The notes beneath the pieces were generated by a model. That model did no database searches. It saw only the letters and a program-made list of their open reading frames with translations, and had not been told where the DNA came from. Shown here piece by piece: positions 1-12,900 of a stretch of 64,000 bases of DNA. The position numbers and the translations under genes were made by a program. The first letter of the stretch is position 1. Every line of letters begins with the position of its first letter. The DNA is from Wuchereria bancrofti (lineage: Eukaryota; Nematoda; Chromadorea; Rhabditida; Onchocercidae): positions 5,855,126 through 5,919,125 of the forward strand of contig SSBO01000007.1 of NCBI GenBank assembly GCA_005281725.1. Direction: 5' to 3'.

Positions 1-120
1 TACCTCTCCCTCTACCTCTCCCTCTGCTTCTTCTTCTACCTCTCCCTCTCCTTCTTCTTCTTCTACCTCTCCCTCTACCTTTCCTTTTTCCTCTTCCTCC
101 TTCTCTTTCTCCTATTCTTT
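1..120. repeat. Pyrimidine-rich low-complexity tract
   Basis: An imperfect array of CCTCTA, CCTCTC and CTTCTT units in which almost every base is C or T, with TA steps between units. It would read as Arg/Gly or Glu repeats on the minus strand, but no splice signals or unique sequence support coding. Confidence 0.8.
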
Positions 121-164
121 CATATTTCATATATTGCTGTTTGCCTATTGAAAAGCGACAAACT

Positions 165-505
165 GATGATAACGATGATAATAATAACAATAATAATAGT
201 AGTAGTAATAATAATAATAATAATAATAGTAATAATAATAATAGTAATAATAAAAATAATAATAATAATAACAATAATAATATTAATAATAACAAATAAT
301 AATAATAGTAATAATAATAATAATAGTAATAATAAAAATGATAATAATAATAATAACAATAATAATATTAATAATAACAAATAATAATAATAGTAATAAT
401 AATAATAATAGTAATAATAAAAATGATAATAATAATAATAACAATAATAATATTAATAATAATAAACAATAATAATAGTAATAATAATAACAATAATAAT
501 GTCGT
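165..505. repeat. AAT trinucleotide microsatellite
   Basis: An imperfect AAT/AGT/AAC trinucleotide array. It contains an internally duplicated block of roughly 95 bp (near 290-380 and 375-470). The open frames here encode only Ile or Asn runs and follow from the trinucleotide periodicity. Confidence 0.85.
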
Positions 506-1077
506 AGTTGTGGAGAAGAAGAAAATATGGCGGTGTTGTCGGGTGGCGGTGATAATTATGCTAATAACCGGTGGTAATAATAATAGTAAGGCAGTATTGA
601 TAGATATAAGTTTAAGAAAAAGTGAGCTTTTTAAATTTTATAAGAGTGAAAAATTTTCTTTTTCTTTTAGTTAGATGATTAGTTAATTCCCTTGATACAT
701 TAACATTATGGCATCATCATTCTTTCTCAATTTGTAACTTTTATCTTTTCCATTTCTCTTCTTTTTGCTTAATCCTCAATTGTGATTTTATAATGATAAA
801 TTACTACTTGATTGAATTGAAAAAAAAAAGTTAAAAGAAAAAAAGAAGGGAAAAGAAAACAAAATATTACGAAAATTTTGCAGGAAGCTTTTTTTTTTTC
901 TTTTTTTTCCAGATGGGAATTAATTTTCAAACGACTTAAAAGTGTAACAGATTGTCGGATGTCAGAAGCATTATCCTTTTTTTTTTCTTTCTTCCGCTAA
1001 ATCAATTGTTCATTCTTTTTTTTACTTCCAGAAATTATCATTTATTATCAACGCTTTTATCATTTATTGTCACAAAG
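506..1077. other. AT-rich DNA, no gene seen
   Basis: Between the AAT array and the minisatellite there is one slightly GC-richer patch (about 505-600) and otherwise A- and T-runs. No family match or exon could be recognised. Confidence 0.5.
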
Positions 1078-1079
1078 AA

Positions 1080-1830
1080 TCATCATGTTTTGACATCAGA
1101 ATCACTACGTCTTCACATCGGAATCATTCAGAATCACCACGTTTTCGCATTAGAATCATTCAGAATCATTCCGAATCATCACGTTTGCGCATTAGAATCA
1201 TTCAGAATCACCACGTTTTCACATCAGAATCATCACGTCTTCGCATTACAATCATTCAGAATTATTCCGACTCATCACGTCTTCACATCAGAATCATTCA
1301 GAATCACCACGTCTTCACATCAGAATCATTCAGAATCACCACGTTTTCACATCAGAATCATTCAGAATCACCACGTCTTCACATCAGAATCATTCAGAAT
1401 CACCACATTTTCACATCGGAATCATTCAGAATCACCACGTTTTCACATCAGAATCATTCAGAGTCACCACGTCTTCACATCAGAATCATTCAGAATCACC
1501 ACATTTTCACATCGGAATCATTCAGAATCACCACGTTTTCACATCAGAATCATTCAGAGTCACCACGTCTTCACATCAGAATCATTCAGAATCACCACAT
1601 TTTCACATCGGAATCATTCAGAATCACCACGTTTTCACATCAGAATCATCACGTCTTCGCATTACAATCATTCAGAATTATTCCGAATCATCACGTTTTC
1701 GCATTAGAATCATTCAGAATCATTCCGAATCATCACGTTTTCGCATTAGAATCATTGAGAATCATTCCGACTCATCACGTCTTCGCATCAAAATCATTCA
1801 GAATCGTCATGTGTTGTTAGCAGAATCACT
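1080..1830. repeat. 32-bp minisatellite with 96-bp higher-order unit
   Basis: A tandem array of a unit of about 32 bp built from GAATCATTC and GAATCACCAC blocks followed by CGTTTTCACATC or a variant. Between about 1376 and 1640 three unit variants (CGTCTT, CATTTT and CGTTTT forms) repeat in fixed order, giving a 96-bp higher-order unit. The ends are more degenerate, with GCATTAGAATC and ATTCCGAATC variants. Long open frames in two frames on the plus strand come from the period and have no start context, splice sites or recognisable product. Confidence 0.85.
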
Positions 1831-2459
1831 CATCGGTTGTCATCAGATTCATCATGTACTGTCACCATATTCATCATATTAATGATTATGTGCGACAATT
1901 CGGTTGACAATTAATCGGATGTCAAAGTATGATTATTGCCTTCTTTTTTCTCTTCCACAAAATCATTCGTCTGTTTAATTTACCTGTCTTAGACAAAAAA
2001 AAATTCAAATCATCAGACTTTCATTAATCTAACTTCTATTCTTTCTATGCCATAATAATACCTTTCATTCATATTGTTGAAATAAATTATATTTCGAAAA
2101 GTTAGAAAAATCTTTGAAACATTCTCAGATTATTAAATATATTTGAATCATTCGCAAAAATTTAGTTAAAATTTTTTCAAAGATCTTTTCAACAGAAAAA
2201 TTAGAATTATAAATATTTATTTATATTATTTACTAGTGATGAACAAATTTTCCACTTTATTATATCTTTCATTTCTGATTTTAAAATTGTTTCACAGGTT
2301 TGACTTATAATCGTTCGAAATTCTTTATTTGATATTTATTTATAGTAAACTATTGGTTATATCGAAGTGAAATGAAAAGATCTATCTACCTATTTGTTTA
2401 CCTTAATGATGTAAAATTAAAACAAAACATTCCTAAGTACTGTTTACTTTTCTATTTAA

Positions 2460-2850
2460 TATTTTTTTTTTTTGATTACATTAAATGATTATTTATTGAT
2501 TACAAAACAAAAAAATTTTGATGTATTTTTTTGCTTGTTTTGTCTAATTAATTAATTATATCTCATCAAATTGTAAACAATATGTTAAAATGTTGATTCA
2601 TCGAATAATGAAATCTTTTGTTCAAATGCGACAATTACAAGTTGACAACTGATTGAAGTTGTTGGACATGATAAAAGTGATATATTAAATGAATTTCATG
2701 TAATGTAATCTTATCCAATTGATTTATCTTTCCGATAATATCTTCTACTCATCAATTGATTAAATTAAATTAAATTAAATTTAAACAGGTCAATATATTT
2801 CGGTGAAAAAAAAAGAAGATGACATCTTGATTGGTTCTCTAAAATGTCTC
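2460..2850 (+). repeat. Diverged third copy of the dispersed repeat (family A/B/C)
   Basis: It keeps the order of landmarks in the copies at 19.8 and 22.7 kb: GATTACAAAACAAA, a TTTTTTTGCTT block, TTCAAATGCGACA, TAATCTTATC, ATCAATTGATTA, then an AAACAGGTC segment followed by ATTTCGGTGAA. Identity is clearly lower than between the other two copies, so this looks like an older insertion of the same family. Confidence 0.5.
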
Positions 2851-4149
2851 TCTCAACTTAAATTACTATTTAATTCAATCTAAATGAAATAATTCATTCT
2901 AAATGTGATTTATCAGTGACTTATATATGTTCTATAAAGAAAAAAAAAGTTTTTTTTTTTAAAATGCATCAGAAATATTAAATATAATAGCATTAGTCCT
3001 TCATGTAAATAATTGTTGACAAATTTAATTGCTGTAATTACAAGAGGTAATTATGGTGAATGAGATGGAAAGTATGTGGGTAATATTCTTTTTATTTCGG
3101 GTAAAATAGAATAGTTTCGTCGAAATACATTTTCAAATTTTATTGGTATTAATTAACGACTAAAGGAGATAATTCAATCTTACCTATATCGATTTTATAC
3201 AATTCTACCTGTAATCTCTACACCTGTTCTAATTAATCTTACTTTTTATTCTTTGTGCTGTATTGAATTAGCTCTTGTGTTGTTGTTGTTGTTGACATAT
3301 ACAATTACTTTATGCAAATGTGAGCGATAAGATTTAAGAAGAGTAAAGTAAGGATAAAATTATCCACAAATAAATGTTGTAAACAATTTCTCTCTTTAAA
3401 CTTCAATTTTCTTTCTAATTAACTTCAAATAGATAATGAATATTCCGGGTAAAAAGTGTTCATTGCAAATGATTTAATTATTTTGTTTTTTTTTTTTATT
3501 TTTATTCAAAAAAAAATTTTTTTTAGTGACTAATTATCTCATTTATTTCTGTTCAAAATTAAATATTAGATTTGGAAATTATCATTTTTTTCTTTTATAA
3601 ATTTAAGTAAAAAAAAAAATAAAGGAAAAGATTAAGATTGATGAAAAGATGATGGCAAAAAAAAACTCATTCATTCATTAAATAAATATCTTCGAAATTT
3701 TTATTTAATTTTTCAAGTGTAAAATTTAAACAAACAAGTGTGGTTTAGACAAAAATATTCATTTTAATTTAGCATAATTTTGAAATTGTAGTATTGAGAA
3801 ATTTTAATTGTTGAGCAAAAGAAAATTAATGATTGTAGCAATTTAATAATTACAAAATTGATAGATGATAATAATTGTAATTTATACCACTGATAGATTA
3901 TCAGTTGAGATAGATGAAGGTATTTGTTAGCTTGATATGAATGATAATTTCATACAGGTAATACATATATAGGTAATATATGAGGTATAACATATTAGCT
4001 AATAATTTATGAAAAAAAAAAATCACAAAAAATGCATTCTCTCGCAAAATTGTTCTCTTATTAGTTATTATCATTCCACAAAAACACTTGTTATCATTTT
4101 TTTTAATGTTAAATTTTCAATTTTATTATTTATTAATGAAAAAGGAAAA

Positions 4150-4358
4150 ACGTTTATATTATTATTATTTACTGTTAATTAACAATTGTATTTATTATCG
4201 TTATCATTATTATTATTACGTTATTATTGTTATTGTTATCATTGTTACTATAATTATTATTAATGTTATTGTTGTTGTTATTATTATTATTATTACTATT
4301 ATTATTATTATTACTATTACTATTGTTATTATTATTATTAATTACTATCATTAGTCAT

Positions 4359-4390
<32 letters not shown>

Positions 4391-4392
4391 AT
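4150..4392. repeat. ATT/GTT trinucleotide microsatellite
   Basis: An imperfect ATT, GTT and ACT trinucleotide array of about 240 bp between the SLC26 stop codon and the left intergenic region. Confidence 0.8.
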
Positions 4393-4557
4393 TACTATCT
4401 TGGAACTATTGCAGAATATAAAATCATCTGTTATCATTTTTTAATGCTATGTTGCAATTTCATCATTTACGAATAAAAAAAAAAAATTTTTGTTTAATAA
4501 TTTTTTAATATTATTGCACATATTATTCTAACCGTCAAAAATTAGCAAAAAAATAAT

Positions 4558-7500
4558 TCAAAATTTTTCTGATAAAACTATAGTATCAGAAGCTGCCATC
4601 ATATCAGGATCAATTCGTAATTGCATTACATTATTATCACTATAATTCAATGCTTTTGTAGTTGTAGTAGAAATTTTACATTGATTTGCTCCTCTGAAAA
4701 TATCACAATTTAAAATTATTAATTATTTATCCAAATGAAAAAGAAAAAAAAAATTTTTTTTCTTTTATCTTATCAATTCATTATTATTATTTATTGTTAA
4801 TTATTATTACTACCTCTTATCACTCATTATCATTATCAATTGAATGCAATAAAAATTGTTTAAATTTAACTATCAATAATCTTTTTATAATAAACAATTG
4901 CAAAAAAGTCATAAAATAAATGAATGGGAAAAATAAAAATAAAAAAAGAAAAAAATAACCGAAAATGACTTATCATTGCGATAGCATCATCTACCGTTGG
5001 AAAAAAACAATCCTTTGGTATAGTTTTAAAAAATTTCGCTGCTGCTAACGAATCACGAACACTAGCTGAAAAAAAAAATTTTCCATTCTTATGATTTAAT
5101 TTAATTTAATTTATGCAACAATATAATTAACTATAACTATAATCAATTAACCAATTAATTAATCAAAAATAACTCTAATTAGTATTAATTAACCAATTAA
5201 ATTAATGCATTTTTGGTGAAATTTATAACTTCAACTATTTCTATTCAATGTTTATCATAAAAATTATCACAAATGAAATGATTGTTATAATAGCAAGCGG
5301 AAAAATCAATTTGGATTATTTCATTATTATCGAATAAAAAATTGATTTGCAATTTAAGTATGAATGAATCAATATTAGCCATGTATTTGCATTACTACAA
5401 ATATGCCGAATAAATAATAATAATAATAATAAACATGAATAATTTAAAAATATAATAAATGAAATTTTAATTTAACTGAAAAGGATTTAAATATTTTTAC
5501 ACCGCATGAATTCCTTGTAAAATTAATTAATTGTTTAATATTATATTTGCAAAAAAAAAAAAAAAAAATTGAAAATAAACTTACTGTTGCAAGCACTAAA
5601 ATGTACGATAATATTTTCACTTTTTAGTTCATCAGCAACCTAAAATTAAAATTAAAAAAGGAAAAAAAGTACTTTTCAAAAATATTACAAATATTATATA
5701 TATAAGAAAATATAAAATATTATGTAGGAAAATTTCAACACATGGATTATTTGTAACTAAAATATTAAATAAAATTTTAGTTTAACTCAAAAGTATTTTT
5801 CAATCTAATATTGAGCAAACAATTACATTCCAAGTAAACGATCACTTCATTTAATTAACATTCTTATCAGAAATATCACAAATCATATTTACATCGATCA
5901 TTTCAAAAAAAGCCTTCTAAATTTAAAAAAATCAAAATTTGCAAATTTGTCAAAAAAAAAAAGTTGTAAATGATCGTTCAAAAATGCTATCTTCTCTATC
6001 ATAAAAGAAAAAAAGAAAATCTCATAAATGGCATTTTATAAATTCGCTTATTAAACTATTATTCTAATTGCTAATTATTAAAGTTAAAATAATTTAAATG
6101 TTAAAATTAATTGCAGAAAAAAATAAAACCTCCTTAATTTTTCTTTAAAATTTTAAACTCTTTTACCTCTTTTAGAATATTTAATCCCATACAATCAATA
6201 TAGGATATACCGGAACAATCAAGAATAACGTAGCGTTGATTTAAATTTTCCAAATTATTCGCATTTACCGAAGAATCATTCTGTAAATATGTAAAAGTCA
6301 ACAAAAAAAGAAAAAAAATTCTTTTTTCTCTTTAATACTTTTTTAATAATTAGAAATTACGATTGAAAATTTTAATGAAATAAAAATTCTATTTCAAATA
6401 AATATGATATAGAATTTTTTTTTTTTTTTTACAACCGTATTACCACTTTGCCATAATTTTTATTTCAACACATATAAAGAAAACAATATTAGCATAAATA
6501 GTTTGAAATTTCTGCAGAAATTAAAATTTCAAACAAATTGTTTCAAAATATTTTCAATTACATTATTATCTATTTACTACAACAATATTATGATGCTACA
6601 ATAATAAATTTTAAAATTATTTGAAACCAAAAAAAAAAAATAAAAAAGTACTTGTAAAATCTTTTTAAAAAGTATTTACTAATATTATTACCAAGTTAAA
6701 ATTATTCATTATTTCGAAATAAAAATTCATTTTTTTGTTTTTAAATCAACTTTTTTTTTTTGAATTTTTTTAATAAAAAATTTAAATTAAAATTAATTTT
6801 TACATTTATATCAGTTTTATTTTTCCAATCATTTATCGCATTATATATGCCTAATTTAAAAAATTCCACATTATTAAATAGTAACGGTGATTGGAAACGA
6901 AATAAACGAATATTAGGATTATTTGCTGCTGCAAGGTAACGTTTTGGATTATCAAAATATGGTTGAGACGCTGATAATTGCACCAATCTTTCCCAGCGAG
7001 GCCTAAAAAAAAAAAAAAAAAGAAAATGAAACGAAAAAAATTCATTAATAAACATTTAACTTTGATAATATGAAATATATTTGTATGCATATATTAGCTT
7101 TATTTTAATATATTATTGTTATTTATTATTATTTGTTATTTTTATTACCATTATTACTAATATTATTTATTAATTATTATTATTACTAGTTATTAATCAT
7201 TGTTATTGTCAATTATTATTATTGTTAGTATTGACATTAATACTATTATCAATTGTTATTGTTATTATTATTACTGTTATCATTGTTATTAATTATTACT
7301 ATTATTATTGTTATTATTATTTTTATTAATATTATTAATATTATTTATTATTATTAATTACCATTACTACCAATTATTAATCATTATTACTGTCAATTAT
7401 TATCATTATTATTAATGTTACTATCAATTGTTATTAATATTATTACTGTTATCATTGTTATTAATTGTTACTATTATTATCGTTATTATTTTTATTTATT

Positions 7501-9952
7501 ATTATTAATTATTATTGTCAATTATTACTATTATTACTGTTATTATTATTATTATTATTATTATTTGCAGTTCAATTGATATTACTTTTACAAATTCTTT
7601 TTACATTTATATAAATATATACGTATCTACATTTTTTTTCTCTGAAACATATAAAAGAAATAATATTTAATAGTTTTATAAAATATGATTAATTATAATT
7701 AAAAAACAAAAAAAGTAAATATTAAAAATAATTCATACCATTGTGAACGAAAAATAAGTGTCATTAGAGCAAATAATACTGAAATTATCAAACCAATCAT
7801 AACATCTAGTGCTACGGTTGTTACAAATGCTACAATCCAAATAAGCTGCAAATTATTCAATCAATTTAAAATGATATTTTGCTGAATTAATTAATTTAAA
7901 TAGCTTAAATTAACACTTAATTAAGATAAATGATAATAACTTATCTAATATCAAACAAATGTTATTATATTATTTATCATCGAGAGATAAGCAATATTAG
8001 TCAACGCATTAATGAAATTTTAATCTTAATAAATTTTTACTGAAATTTAAACGTCACATTACAAATGGTACAAAAAAAAAATAAAACGAATTAAAAATTT
8101 AAATTAAAACACTAATTTTAAATTCTATCTACTTCTATATAGCTGATATAATTAACAATTTTATTTTATAATTAAAACATTTATTTTATTCTATTCAGTG
8201 AAAAAAAAGAAAAGAAATGAATGAAATAAATTATTGTAAAAATTATTAATGAAACATACGAAATCAATTTTAGAAATTGGCCAAATTTTTGGCAATTCGG
8301 AAAATTTTTGAAACATTGAACGAAGCGACATTACAATAATAACAGTCAATATACACTAAAAAATATATTTAATTTAAATTTTAAAAATAAAAAGCTTTTT
8401 CCACTCTATTTTTATTTTCAATTTCACTTTCTTTTTTGTTTTTCTTTTTTAAAAAAAATTTTTTTTTTGAATAAAATTTAGTATGAAATATCAAACCATT
8501 GGTAATGCATTTAGCAATGGTGCAAGCACTAGAATAACGGCCAATAATAATAAACAACTTGATATAGCAGCAAACTGTAATGATAAAACATTTATTTTTG
8601 ATATTAATTAAAAATAGCATTTATTCATTTAACTAATTAATGATAAATTTTTAATTTTAATTTATTTTTTAAAATATCATATTCTTCATTTTTCTTTTAC
8701 ATAAGAGAATGTTTGATATTTTATAAAGATGGAAAGAATTAGAATAGTCAAATGAAAATTAAAAATTAAAAATTCAATCGATGACAAATGAAAATTGAAA
8801 CATGCAAATTTGAATATACAAAAAATAAAACACTTGAAAAACAAAACAAAACAAAGATAAAAATCAAGAAAAAATAACGAAAATATGAAAAAGTCGCAGG
8901 TTAAACTGGAAGAAAAAAATGTAATTAATTTTATATGTTTAGAATAAATAATTAAATTATTTTTTAACAGTAAAATAATCAAAGTGATATTAAATATTCA
9001 AAAATTTATAGCAATGAAAAGTTGCATCATTTCAATACTTTTTATTTCTTTTCGTTTTTTAACAAATATTAAAACTATTTCCACTTTAATAATAAAATAT
9101 TTCTTTTTCTTTTTTGATTTTTGATATTAAAACTGTTTCAATTTTAATAATGAATTGAGTGAAAAATTATTTTTCAACATTTATGTATTTTCTCAATTAA
9201 ATTAATATTAATAAAAATTTATTGTGCTTATTTGATTGTTTGTTGTTTATTTTAGCTGTATAATTTCAAAAATAATTATATTTATATGAGCTTTGTTATA
9301 TGTTAACATTACCATTTATAAAATGAATTAAACTTTTTGTTTACAAATCATTCTTGAAAAATTACGATAAAAATTTCAATTTAGTTCATCACAATGTATT
9401 TCAACTTATATTTCAATTAATCATTTAATTTAAACGATTATCATAAGAAAAATTTTCGGATGAAATATTTTATCCGGCAGATTAACTTTATCCGTAATAT
9501 TCTCTTTTCATCTCTCTCTCTCTCTCTCTCTCTTTAATACTTGTCTTAAATAATATAGCACTTAATAAAATATTTATTTCAATGATTGATATTTATATGA
9601 AATTAATAATAACTTTAAAAACTTATTTTCACAATTATCAATAATTATTTAACAAATTAAATTTTTAATTTTATTTTTGCTCTACAATATCCATAGTAGA
9701 ATTATGATTATAATCTATCCTATTATTTTGAACTGATAACGGTGTTATCAATATGATTTATACTATTGTCACTAATTGTTCGATAAGTTTTTCTTTCGAA
9801 CTTAAAATTTTAATCATATTAAAACAGTTCGATTAATTGCTCCTAGTAAAACAATAATTATTTTCGGTAAACAATTCTAGGAAATAAAGGAGAAGAAAAG
9901 AAAATAAAAAGAATATTTGCAACTTATCAAATTACATAATACTAAAAAGAGG

Positions 9953-9983
<31 letters not shown>

Positions 9984-12900
9984 GGAATTATTTTTACTTT
10001 CGTTAAAGTTAAAGAGAATTTACTACTTTTTTAAAAATATGCTTACCTGTGTTCTTACGCCAACTTCAACACCGACCATTGTTCGAGCCAATGCTGTAGC
10101 TACCGGATAAATTGGGAAGAAACTACTGAGAACTGATGTGAAACCCAATGCATATAATTCCTAAAATAAAATAAAAAAGGAATTTAAATTGAATAATTAA
10201 AAAATTAATTGAAATTAACAACATTTTGCGATAATCAAATTAAACTGTAAAGAAAAGATGAAGAAAAACACACAAACATATATATATAAGTTAAAATGTT
10301 GTAATTATTTATAAAAAAAATTTTAATTTTATAAAAAAAACTAACTTTTAAAATTTTAATCAAAAAATTTTAATCCTACAAAAAGTTAAAATTTGAGCTA
10401 AATTAAATTTTAAATGAAGAAAACGACAACAACAACGAGAAAACCAATGAAAAACTCATCAAAAAAAGAGTAAAAAAAAAAATGAAAATAATTGCATCGT
10501 CAAAATCAAAAAAAAGAATTTAAAAAAAAGGATTTTTTTTAACATCAGAAATTTTTTTTTCCAGAATTAATTAACCGGTTTGGAATCAATACGATATTTC
10601 ATTCGGTTAAATTTTGAAATTCTAATTTATAAAAAATTTTAATTTCTAAAAAAGACAAAATTTGTGCTAAATTAAATTTTAAATAACGAGAAAAAAAAAC
10701 AACAACGACAGGAAAACCAGTGAAAAATTCATCGAAAAATGAAGAAAAAAAAAAGCAAATAATTGCATCATCAAAATCAAAAAATTAAATATTGAAATAA
10801 AAAAAAAAATTTTTTTTAAATAAATATCAAAATTAATTAACCTGTTTAGAATCAATATGATATTTCAATCGTTTAGCTAACATTTTAGCCATTGATATAT
10901 GAATAGCAACGGTAACAGCAGCAATACCAATTGCATATGGAAAACAATCAATAATAATATCAAAACGAGGCAATCTTGGTTCAGGTAAACTTAAAATTTA
11001 ATTAATTAATAAGTAAATTTATAAGTTAAAAAATTTAGTTAGTTTAAGTATTATTTAAAAAAAAGCAAAAACAAAAAACAAATATGATAAAAATATTTAT
11101 TGAGTCCGACAAAAACCTTAAAATATGCATCAATATAATTTTTTTTTTTTGCTTATTTTATCACATCTTTCATTTTCTTGTTTAATCAGAATTTAAAACT
11201 TAAATTTGAAATAATGTTTAATTAGAAAAATTTTTCAACAATCAATGGAAACATTTTTTTTTCATTTGTTTTTCCGCTTATTTTACTACATTTTCTTTTG
11301 GTTGCTTAATTAGAAATTACTTTTTGATGTTTAATCAGAAACAAAGAATTAAATTTGAAATAATATTCAATTGAAAAATTCTTCAACAATCATTGGCAAT
11401 ATTTTTTCATTTGTTTTTCTTTTTTGCTTATTTCGCTGCATTTTCTTTTGGTTGTTTAATCAGAAATTAAAACTTAAACTTGAAATAATATTCAACTAAA
11501 AAATTTTTCAACAGTCAACCGTAATAATTATTCATTTTTTGCTTATTTTACTACATTTTTTTTGGACGTTTAATCAGAAATTACTTTCTGATGTTTAACA
11601 AGAAATTAAGAATTAAATTTGAAATAATATTCAATTAGAAAAATTTTCAACAATCAATGGTAATATTTATTTATTTTTGACAATACTAATTTATTTTTAT
11701 CCATTTTTCTACATTTTCTTTTTGTTACTTAATCAAAAAATATCTTTTTAATTAGAAATTACAAAAATTTTTTGAAATAATATTTAATTGGAAAACTTAT
11801 TCAACAATTAATTTCAATCATATTTTGAGATAATTTTCGTAATTTTAATAAAATATTTAACTAAAATACTTACGTTGTAGGAATTTTACCAACAATTGGT
11901 ACATTGTGATTTGCATGAAGATTCATATAATGTGAAATAATAATTGAAATTATTATCTGAAATATTTAAATTACAAATTACATTTAAATCATTTAATTAT
12001 TTATGCATAATTAGCTTAATCGTTTGAAAAACTTATTTCAATCAAAATTTGTTTAATTATAACATTTCACAATACTTTTCATAGTGCTTTATTAAATTAA
12101 ATAATTCATACTATTTAATTTAATTATAAAATTTAGCAGAAAAATAAAAGAATAATTATTGCATTATAATTTGAATATATAATTGGAAATTTTACAAAAG
12201 AAAAAATGATGTATTTAGATTAAAATTATTAAACGATTAAATCACTGATACAAAAAAAGCGTATTTCAAATAAATTTATTAAAAGACTAAATTTCTAATT
12301 TCCATTATCATTAACATAAAAAAAAAATATTACCAAATATAATTTGAATTTGAAAATTTAAAAAAAATGTATTTCAGTTAAATTTATTGAATAATTAAAT
12401 TTTTTATTTCTCAATTTATAATATAAATGTTATAATCATATATTGAATTACTCATTTTTCTAATACATATTATTTAATTATCTATCATTTTCTTTTCTTG
12501 TTTTTTTTTCCTGATCATGTATCATTTGCAGTATAATTATCAAAAAAAAGAATTTCATTTATTAGAAAATAATAATTTAAAGAAATAATTAAATAAGTAA
12601 GTAAATGAAATACTTACCAAAAGTAATTCATAAGGTATTGGTATATTAAATTGTAAACATTTATTTAAAAATGGTGTCATAAGAGTTTTACCCAAATAAA
12701 GAAAAATTACACCAAAAATTGATAATCCAACTGTATAAAAGTTAGTTTCTCGGATATGCATGAAAATACTATAAATTCTCTGAAAAAAAAAACAAAAACA
12801 AATAAATACCAAAACAAAAAAGGCATTTAGCTAATATGCTTAATTAATAAATTACAAATTTATTCGTTTTTTTTCTTAAATTTAAAAAATTTTGGAAAAG

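Larger units (their letters stand above)
1831..4557. other. AT-rich non-coding stretch downstream of the SLC26 gene
   Basis: About 2.7 kb without a recognisable exon. It contains A/T homopolymers, an ATT array at about 4150-4392, and at about 2460-2850 a diverged relative of the dispersed repeat seen at 19.8 and 22.7 kb. The 3' UTR of the minus-strand SLC26 gene should lie at its right end, but I could not place a convincing poly(A) signal. Confidence 0.5.

Noticed and set aside
120..674. Open frames of Ile, Leu or Asn runs
   Set aside because: Translation of the AAT/ATT microsatellite.
952..1820. Two overlapping long plus-strand open frames rich in His, Ser, Phe and Arg
   Set aside because: They are produced by the 32/96-bp minisatellite, exist in two frames at once, and have no homology or splice context.
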